A stretch of DNA of 64,000 nucleotides from an uncultured SAR86 cluster bacterium (lineage in GTDB: Bacteria > Pseudomonadota > Gammaproteobacteria > Magnimaribacterales > Magnimaribacteraceae): the NCBI GenBank assembly GCA_902618945.1, contig CACNCK010000001.1:124001-188000 (forward strand), in the 5' to 3' direction. A model generated the notes under the pieces. That model did not search any database. It had not been told where the DNA came from and saw only the letters and a program-made list of their open reading frames with translations. Position numbers and translations under genes: made by a program. This document shows, piece by piece, positions 58,381 to 64,000 of the stretch (position 1 is the stretch's first letter; every line of letters begins with the position of its first letter).

Positions 58381-59574
58381 ATGCGTAATGCAGTAATTGT
58401 TGATAGTGTTAGAACAGGACTTGCTAAGTCATTTCGTGGTGGTTTTAATAACACTCGTGCAGATAATATGACAGCTCATATTGTGAATGCACTTTTAGAA
58501 AGGAATCCTAAGGTTGAAGCTTCTATGGTTGAAGACATCATTTTAGGTTGTGGTAGTCCAGAGGGAGCGCAAGGTCACAATATAGCTAGAAATGTTGCTG
58601 TACTTTCAAACCTTCCTATTGAAACTGGTGGAGTAACTATTAATCGTTATTGTTCTTCAGGTTTAAATTCAATAGCTATGGCGGCAACTCAAATCCAAAG
58701 CGGTTTCTATGATTGCATAATAGCTGGTGGAGTAGAGTCAATAAGCACTACTCAAGGCAAAGGTAATATGCATATGTATGTAAACGAAAAACTGGCTGAA
58801 GAAGTTCCGGGTATTTATCACGCTATGGGCACAACGGCAGAAGCCGTGGCAGACAGATATAGTGTCTCTAGAGAAGCACAAGATGAGTATGCTCTGTCTA
58901 GTCAACAAAGATGTGCAGCAGCCCAAGATTCTGGACTATATGATGACGAAATTATTCCTATGGATACTACGATGATCCTCAAGAATAAAGAGACTGGAGC
59001 AGAGAAAGAGGTTGATGTAACTGTTGATAGAGATGATTGCAATAGACCAGAAACAACTCTTGAAGGCCTTTCAAGTTTAAATCCTGTTTTTAATCCTGAG
59101 GGTGGGTCTGTAACTGCAGGAAATTCTTCTCAATTATCTGATGGAGCTTCAGTAACATTAATAATGAGTGAAGAAAAAGCCAATGAATTGGGTCTTAAGC
59201 CTTTAGCTTATTTCAGAGGATTTACTACAGTAGGTTGCCAACCAGATGAGATGGGAATAGGGCCAGTATTCTCTATCCCTAAATTACTCGATTCTGCAGG
59301 ACTAACAATTGATGATATTGACCTATGGGAACTCAACGAAGCATTTGCTTCCCAGGTTGTATACATCAGAGACCAACTAAATCTACCCACCGAAAAACTT
59401 AATGTTAATGGCGGCTCTATTGCTATAGGACATCCATTTGGCATGACAGGCTCCAGGCAGGTGGGACACTTGGCGAGAGAACTGAAACGTAGAGGTGGAA
59501 AGTATGGAATTGTCACTATGTGCGTTGGCGGTGGAATGGGGGCTACAGGCTTATTTGAGTCTATCCCTGATTAA
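58381..59574 (+). CDS. Acetyl-CoA acetyltransferase / 3-ketoacyl-CoA thiolase
   Basis: A 397-residue thiolase. The nucleophilic Cys is in TINRYCSSGLNSIAMAA, the catalytic His in GGSIAIGHPFGMTGSRQVGHL, and the second Cys in MCVGGGMGATGLFE; MGTTAEAVADRYSVSREAQDEYAL and ELNEAFASQ are also typical. It has a strong AAAGGAG ribosome site and an 82 bp spacer upstream, so it may have its own promoter. It performs thiolytic cleavage (or condensation) of acyl-CoA, completing beta-oxidation with the nearby acyl-CoA dehydrogenase, though no hydratase or hydroxyacyl-CoA dehydrogenase is in the window. Confidence 0.93.
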   Translation: MRNAVIVDSVRTGLAKSFRGGFNNTRADNMTAHIVNALLERNPKVEASMVEDIILGCGSPEGAQGHNIARNVAVLSNLPIETGGVTINRYCSSGLNSIAMAATQIQSGFYDCIIAGGVESISTTQGKGNMHMYVNEKLAEEVPGIYHAMGTTAEAVADRYSVSREAQDEYALSSQQRCAAAQDSGLYDDEIIPMDTTMILKNKETGAEKEVDVTVDRDDCNRPETTLEGLSSLNPVFNPEGGSVTAGNSSQLSDGASVTLIMSEEKANELGLKPLAYFRGFTTVGCQPDEMGIGPVFSIPKLLDSAGLTIDDIDLWELNEAFASQVVYIRDQLNLPTEKLNVNGGSIAIGHPFGMTGSRQVGHLARELKRRGGKYGIVTMCVGGGMGATGLFESIPD

Positions 59575-59598
59575 TAAACTATTGTCTAAGGAGTAACC

Positions 59599-60525
59599 TT
59601 GGGCGAACATTTATTAATTCAAAAATATTTTTCTAACATTGGCTCGGCCTTTCTGGCCGAGCACAATGTAGAAATTTCGGTAGGGGATGATGCTTCGGTT
59701 ATTTCCTCAAAGCAAAATACCCAACAAATTAACTCTTTAGATACTTCAATAGAAGGTGTTCATTTTTTAAGTTCAATGTCTTCAGCAGATATAGCCTATA
59801 GATCATGCGTGATAGCTTTAAGTGATCTGGCTGCTTGCGGGGCTCGACCAAAATGGTACTCAATAGCTATTACTTTGCCACAAGTAGAGCATAGCTGGCT
59901 AAATAGCTTTTCAGTAGGATTACAAAAATTTTCTGATGAGTACAAGATTCCACTTATTGGAGGAGACACAACAAAAGGAAAACTTTCAATTACTGTTCAA
60001 GTGATGGGCGAAGTTGATTCTAGTAAAGCCATTCTTCGCTCCACTGCCAAAGAAAATCAATTGATATTCGTCAGTGGAATCATTGGAAATGCTTATTTAG
60101 GTTTAAAAGAACTAAGTGACAATTTAGGTACTGATTCTTTCTCCAAAGCTTATCTAGAACCAAAGGCACATATTGATCTTGGCTTGAAACTATCTGATAT
60201 TGCTAGTGCATGCATAGATATCTCGGATGGTTTATTGCAAGATTTAAATCTAATTTGCCAATCAAGTAATGTAGGCGCTGAAATTTTTCTAGAGAAAATA
60301 CCGACATCAATTTCAGAAAAATCTCTAGAACTTATCAATTCAGGCGATGACTATGAATTATGTTTTACCGTTGATGAAGATAAGCATGAGGAATTAATGA
60401 ATGTCTCTAAGATCTTAAATATTCCCATCACATTGATTGGAAAAACAAGTCCTTCAAAAGACCTTATTCTTTATGATGAAGATAATAATAAAGTTGAATT
60501 GAATTCTGGTTATAGTCATTTTTAG
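59599..60525 (+). CDS. thiL: Thiamine-monophosphate kinase
   Basis: A 308-residue PurM-like ATP-dependent kinase making thiamine diphosphate from the monophosphate. Motifs: EHNVEISVGDDASVI (metal site), NSLDTSIEGVHFL, AYRSCVIALSDLAACGARPKWYSIAITLP, PLIGGDTTKGKLSITVQVMGEV, and CIDISDGLLQDLNLIC, NSGDDYELCF. Start is TTG 59601-59599 region (codon at 59599) with a good AAGGAG ribosome site. In other gammaproteobacteria thiL follows nusB; here the neighbour is a thiolase. It abuts pgpA. Its product would supply cofactor to dxs and the TPP enzyme in the window. Confidence 0.95.
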   Translation: MGEHLLIQKYFSNIGSAFLAEHNVEISVGDDASVISSKQNTQQINSLDTSIEGVHFLSSMSSADIAYRSCVIALSDLAACGARPKWYSIAITLPQVEHSWLNSFSVGLQKFSDEYKIPLIGGDTTKGKLSITVQVMGEVDSSKAILRSTAKENQLIFVSGIIGNAYLGLKELSDNLGTDSFSKAYLEPKAHIDLGLKLSDIASACIDISDGLLQDLNLICQSSNVGAEIFLEKIPTSISEKSLELINSGDDYELCFTVDEDKHEELMNVSKILNIPITLIGKTSPSKDLILYDEDNNKVELNSGYSHF

Positions 60526-60526
60526 T

Positions 60527-61009
60527 ATGAATCTGAGAAACCCTCTTTCATGGCTATCATTAGGATTCGGTTCAGGGTTATCACCAATTGCACCAGGGAC
60601 TATGGGAAGCTTGGTTGCATTGATTTTTTACTATTTTTTCTTCTATAGCTTGGCTGCTTCCTTAATAAATAGCTTCATCTTTCTTATATTCATAATGAGT
60701 AGTTTTTTAATAGGTATCTACATATACCCAAAAACTGTTGAAAAAGATGATGACCCCGGTAGTTTCGTATGGGATGAATTTGTAGGTATGTGGGTAGCTT
60801 GCTTGCCGCTTTCATATATTGAAAGTTCTTTTCTATGGTTACTGATTTCATTCTTTCTATTTCGTTTATTTGATATTTGGAAACCTTTAGGTATTAGAAC
60901 CTTCGATAAAGGACATGGAGCTTTTAATGTAATGATCGATGACGTGATTGCAGGTGTTTATTCAGCTGTTTCAATGATTTTTGTATTTACTTTTTTTAAT
61001 TACATTTAG
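60527..61009 (+). CDS. pgpA: Phosphatidylglycerophosphatase A
   Basis: A 160-residue membrane phosphatase converting phosphatidylglycerophosphate to phosphatidylglycerol. The N-terminal LSLGFGSGLSPIAPGTMGSLVAL and the acidic motif DDPGSFVWDEFVGMWVACLPL match PgpA, with KPLGIRTFDKGHGAFNVMIDDVIAGVYSA at the C-terminus. About four membrane segments are visible. thiL-pgpA is the conserved order, with 1 bp between the genes; ribA follows after 33 bp. Confidence 0.95.
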   Translation: MNLRNPLSWLSLGFGSGLSPIAPGTMGSLVALIFYYFFFYSLAASLINSFIFLIFIMSSFLIGIYIYPKTVEKDDDPGSFVWDEFVGMWVACLPLSYIESSFLWLLISFFLFRLFDIWKPLGIRTFDKGHGAFNVMIDDVIAGVYSAVSMIFVFTFFNYI

Positions 61010-61042
61010 GAATTCTCAAGTAAAATAAATATTCCAAAAATT

Positions 61043-61633
61043 ATGTCTATCGAAAAAAAAGCTGAAGCCAAACTACCAACTCACTGGGGCGATTTTTCTG
61101 TTATTGCTTATGAAGATCCTAAACTAGGAGAAGAGCACTTACTTCTTTATCTAGGAGAGCTTCAAAATGATTCTCTGCTGAGAATTCATTCTCAGTGTTT
61201 GACCGGAGATGCTTTATATAGCTTAAAGTGTGATTGTGGCTCTCAACTTGCTCAAGCTATGCAGTCAATCGCAAAAGAAGGACATGGAATGATAATTTAT
61301 ATGGTACAAGAAGGTAGAGGCATTGGTCTTGTGAATAAAATTAGAGCTTATGAACTACAAGATAAAGGTTTAAATACAATTGAAGCAAATGAAGCCCTAG
61401 GATTTGCCGCTGATGAGAGAGATTATTCATATTGCAAAGAGATACTTTCATCCGTTGGAGTTTCTTCTGTAAAACTAATGACAAACAATCCTGCAAAAAT
61501 AAAGGGATTAGAGGATGTTGGCATTAAGGTGTCAGAGAGAATATCTATTGAAATTGAACCTAATCAACACAATGAAGATTATCTAAAGATTAAAGCAAAA
61601 TATATGGGCCATATGCTATCTGATTCAGATTAG
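61043..61633 (+). CDS. ribA: GTP cyclohydrolase II
   Basis: A 196-residue RibA that opens GTP to start riboflavin synthesis. Zinc ligands Cys52, Cys63 and Cys65 lie in SQCLTGDALYSLKCDCGSQL, followed by MVQEGRGIGLVNKIRAYELQDKGLNTIEANEALGF and VKLMTNNPAKIKGLEDVGIKV. This is the active version of the domain that is degenerate in the RibB fusion at 40816. Its 3' end overlaps the dxs 3' end by 9 bp. Confidence 0.97.
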   Translation: MSIEKKAEAKLPTHWGDFSVIAYEDPKLGEEHLLLYLGELQNDSLLRIHSQCLTGDALYSLKCDCGSQLAQAMQSIAKEGHGMIIYMVQEGRGIGLVNKIRAYELQDKGLNTIEANEALGFAADERDYSYCKEILSSVGVSSVKLMTNNPAKIKGLEDVGIKVSERISIEIEPNQHNEDYLKIKAKYMGHMLSDSD

Positions 61634-63520
61634 TTTCAATTTTTCTTTAATAGACTTTTCTATTCCATTTGCATCTAATCCATTAAGAATCTTTTGTTGT
61701 TCCTGATCTCCATGCTCTATAAATTCATCTGGAAGGCCTAAATTGAGTATTTTTGAACTGGAATTTAATTTTATGAGATGCTCGTTGACTGCTGAACCAG
61801 CTCCCCCAGCCATTACATTGTCTTCGATGGTGACTATAAGTTTATAATTATTATTGATTTCTTCCAAAAGACTCTCATCTAAAGGTTTAATAAATAGCAT
61901 ATCCACTACTCTTGCGTTAATCCTTTTGCCAGCCTCCATGGCAGATTCGAGCAGACTGCCGAAAGAAAGAATAATAACTTCTTTCTCATCAGAATTTATT
62001 ACTGTAGAACTTTTTCCTATTTCTACAGTTTCTTCGTTCTTAGAATAATCTATTCCTCTACCAGTTCCTCTCGGATATCTAATTGCGACAGGCCCTGAGT
62101 GCTCATAACCAGTGTTAAACATTTTCCATGCTAACGACTCATCAGAAGGAGCCATTATTACCATATTTGGAATACATCTCATATAAGACAAATCAAAAGC
62201 GCCGTGATGTGTAGCTCCGTCTAATCCAACTAAGCCTGCTCTATCTATAGCGAATAGAACATCTAAATTTTGTAACGCTACATCATGTATGAGTTGATCA
62301 TAAGCTCTTTGTAAGAAAGTGCTATATATTGCAACAACAGGTTTCATTCCTTCGCAAGCTAGCCCTGCAGCAAAACTCACACTATGTTGCTCAGCTATGG
62401 CTACATCATAATATCTATCAGGAAACTCTGTGGAGAATTCAATCATTCCTGACCCTTCGCCCATAGCAGGAGTAATAGCAACAAGCCTTTTATCTTTGTT
62501 TGCTTTAAAAGATAACCATTCTCCAAATATCTTTGAGTAAGAGGGCTTTTTCGATTGTGCACTTTTATCCTTTACAAGGTCTTCCTGCTTTATTTTATTA
62601 ATTGCATGAAATCCTATGGGATCATCTTCAGCAGGAGCAAAACCTTTACCTTTAGTTGTAATGACATGAAGGAATTTTGGTCCATTTATATGTTTTAAAT
62701 CATCTAATATATTAATTAATCCATCGGTATCATGTCCGTCTACTGGTCCAAAGTATTCGAAACCTAATTCTTCAAATAATGAACCAGGAGCGATCATTCC
62801 TTTCGCATGTATTTCTGCCTTCCTTGCAAATTCTTTTGCGCGAGGCACATAAGTTAATACATTTTTACCACCTTCTCTGATTCTATTGTAAGTTTTACTT
62901 GCCCATATACGAGCGAGGTAATTTCTTAATCCACCTATGTTTTCTGAAATAGACATTTGATTATCATTAAGAATAACTAGCAGATTTTTATCTATAGACC
63001 CAGCATGAGCTAAAGCTTCATAAGCCATACCGGCAGTCATTGCCCCATCTCCAATCACCGCTGTGACATATCTTTTTTCATTTTTCTTTTCCGCTCCTGT
63101 AATCATTCCAAGGGCTGCGCTAATTGAAGTACTGGAGTGGCCAACTCCAAAAGTGTCATATTCACTTTCGGATCTTACAGGGAAGGGTGCTAATCCATTA
63201 TTCTGACGCATGCTTTCCATCGCATCTTTTCTTCCGGTTAATATTTTATGAGGATATGTTTGATGTCCAACGTCCCAGACAATCCTATCTTCAGGTGTTT
63301 CAAATTTGTAATGTAAGGCTAATGTTAATTCAATAACACCAAGTCCTGCACCAAAATGCCCGCCTGTCTTTCCTACTGTATAAAGGAGGAATTCCCTTAA
63401 TTCATCTGCTATTTGAGGGATCTGAGATTGATTAAGCTTTCTAAGATCTTTAGGTGAATTAATATTTTTTAGCAGCTCTGAAATAGGCTCATCAGTTGGT
63501 ATGGAATCGAAAATTTTCAC
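61625..63520 (-). CDS. dxs: 1-deoxy-D-xylulose-5-phosphate synthase
   Basis: A 631-residue ThDP transketolase-like enzyme for the MEP isoprenoid pathway. GGHFGAGLGVIELTLALHYKF, WDVGHQTYPHKILTGR, the ThDP motif AVIGDGAMTAGMAYEALAHAG...ILNDNQMSIS, and the second-half DVAIAEQHSVSFAAGLACEGMKPVVAIYSTFLQRAYDQLIHDVA are all present. Length is normal. It follows ispA by 3 bp on the minus strand, the usual ispA-dxs order. Confidence 0.97.
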   Translation of the reverse strand: MKIFDSIPTDEPISELLKNINSPKDLRKLNQSQIPQIADELREFLLYTVGKTGGHFGAGLGVIELTLALHYKFETPEDRIVWDVGHQTYPHKILTGRKDAMESMRQNNGLAPFPVRSESEYDTFGVGHSSTSISAALGMITGAEKKNEKRYVTAVIGDGAMTAGMAYEALAHAGSIDKNLLVILNDNQMSISENIGGLRNYLARIWASKTYNRIREGGKNVLTYVPRAKEFARKAEIHAKGMIAPGSLFEELGFEYFGPVDGHDTDGLINILDDLKHINGPKFLHVITTKGKGFAPAEDDPIGFHAINKIKQEDLVKDKSAQSKKPSYSKIFGEWLSFKANKDKRLVAITPAMGEGSGMIEFSTEFPDRYYDVAIAEQHSVSFAAGLACEGMKPVVAIYSTFLQRAYDQLIHDVALQNLDVLFAIDRAGLVGLDGATHHGAFDLSYMRCIPNMVIMAPSDESLAWKMFNTGYEHSGPVAIRYPRGTGRGIDYSKNEETVEIGKSSTVINSDEKEVIILSFGSLLESAMEAGKRINARVVDMLFIKPLDESLLEEINNNYKLIVTIEDNVMAGGAGSAVNEHLIKLNSSSKILNLGLPDEFIEHGDQEQQKILNGLDANGIEKSIKEKLKLI

Positions 63521-63523
63521 AAT

Positions 63524-64000
63524 TTAAGTTTTTCTTGAAACAATATAGTCAGCTAATTTGCACAGATTATCAGTATTTCTATCTAATAGTTGAAGTTTTT
63601 CTTTTGCTTCTTCAGCCAAGTCAAAAGCCCTGACTTTCGAGTTTTCAATACCTACAATAGATGGATAAGTTAGTTTATCTTTTTCAACATCAGAGCCTTG
63701 ATCTTTTCCACTTAAAGTCGAAGGGGATTCAATATCAATAATGTCATCTTGAATCTGAAATGCTAGACCAATTTTATCCCCATACTCTATGAGAGACTCT
63801 ATATCTTGCTTTCTCAAGTTAGATAATATTCCAGCAGTCTCAATTGAGGATTGAATTAACCGTCCTGTTTTTTGGGAATGCATTATGTCTAAAGATTCAA
63901 CATCTTTTATATCATCAGAATGAATATCTTTTATCTGCCCACCTACCATGCCTTGATAGCCACAAGCCTTTGCCAGGCTTTTAATTATGCTTAATTTATC
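63524..64000 (-). CDS. ispA: Farnesyl diphosphate synthase-type polyprenyl synthetase, C-terminal part
   Basis: The frame is open to the right edge of the window, giving 159 C-terminal residues of a trans-prenyltransferase whose N-terminus lies outside. GYQGMVGGQIKDIHSDD and the second aspartate-rich motif IGLAFQIQDDIIDIESPSTLSGKDQGSDVEKDKLTYPSIVGI are diagnostic of the IspA/FPP synthase family. It makes farnesyl diphosphate from IPP and DMAPP. It is directly upstream of dxs, so both supply isoprenoid precursors, including the DMAPP used by MiaA. The ATG at 63949 is internal. Confidence 0.93.
   Translation of the reverse strand, partial: DKLSIIKSLAKACGYQGMVGGQIKDIHSDDIKDVESLDIMHSQKTGRLIQSSIETAGILSNLRKQDIESLIEYGDKIGLAFQIQDDIIDIESPSTLSGKDQGSDVEKDKLTYPSIVGIENSKVRAFDLAEEAKEKLQLLDRNTDNLCKLADYIVSRKT

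Overview
The window is a gene-dense, AT-rich bacterial chromosome segment (about one third G+C by eye), with overlapping genes, very short spacers and no spacer over 300 bp. It contains no rRNA, tRNA, insertion sequence, phage gene or CRISPR array that I can see. Gene content and gene order point to a streamlined marine gammaproteobacterium. Core blocks follow Pseudomonas-type order (ponA/aroK-aroB-gltB-gltD; algC-argB-slmA; ilvE-waaF-waaG-waaP...hldE...waaA; miaA-hflX-hflK-hflC-hisZ-purA; glyA-nrdR-ribD-ribBA-ribH-nusB and thiL-pgpA-ribA-dxs-ispA). The sulfatase, haloalkane dehalogenase, GST, nitronate monooxygenase and acyl-CoA gene set resembles the SAR86 cluster. That taxonomic placement is inference from memory, not a database result.

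Layout. 1-210: 3' end of an acyl-CoA thioesterase gene. 234-7912 (-): aroK, aroB, gltB, gltD (shikimate pathway and GOGAT). 7933-10302 (+): PBP1A. 10295-13122 (-): algC, argB, slmA. 13210-26088: ilvE followed by an LPS inner-core locus (waaF, waaG, a double WaaP-type kinase, a GT4/methyltransferase/alpha-alpha-barrel trio, a second methyltransferase, hldE, lpxL-like, hldD, waaA). 26187-30848: two glnK-amtB ammonium modules, the first behind a sigma-54 promoter, separated by a small HTH gene and a duplicated-domain lipoprotein gene. 30874-39955 (+): miaA-hflX-hflK-hflC-hisZ-purA, then a small exported protein and a DUF3604 protein. 39936-45439 (-): nth, glyA, nrdR and riboflavin genes down to nusB. 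45479-59574: accessory catabolic region, a nine-gene minus-strand run diverging from a five-gene plus-strand run. 59599-64000: thiL-pgpA-ribA, then dxs and a partial ispA on the other strand.

The most interesting signals are absences and rearrangements inside otherwise conserved blocks. hfq is missing between miaA and hflX, riboflavin synthase between ribD and ribBA, waaC between waaF and waaG, and the pilMNOPQ block between ponA and aroK. The nusB|thiL junction appears broken by an inversion of about 19.6 kb that carries the catabolic region. Several non-operonic genes have a -10-like hexamer exactly 6 nt before the start codon, suggesting leaderless mRNAs, and two divergent gene pairs share a palindromic -10. 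The best candidates for undescribed systems are the coupled GT4/methyltransferase/alpha-alpha-barrel trio in the LPS locus, the HTH plus duplicated-domain lipoprotein between the ammonium modules, and the catabolic region with two small membrane proteins around a sulfatase.
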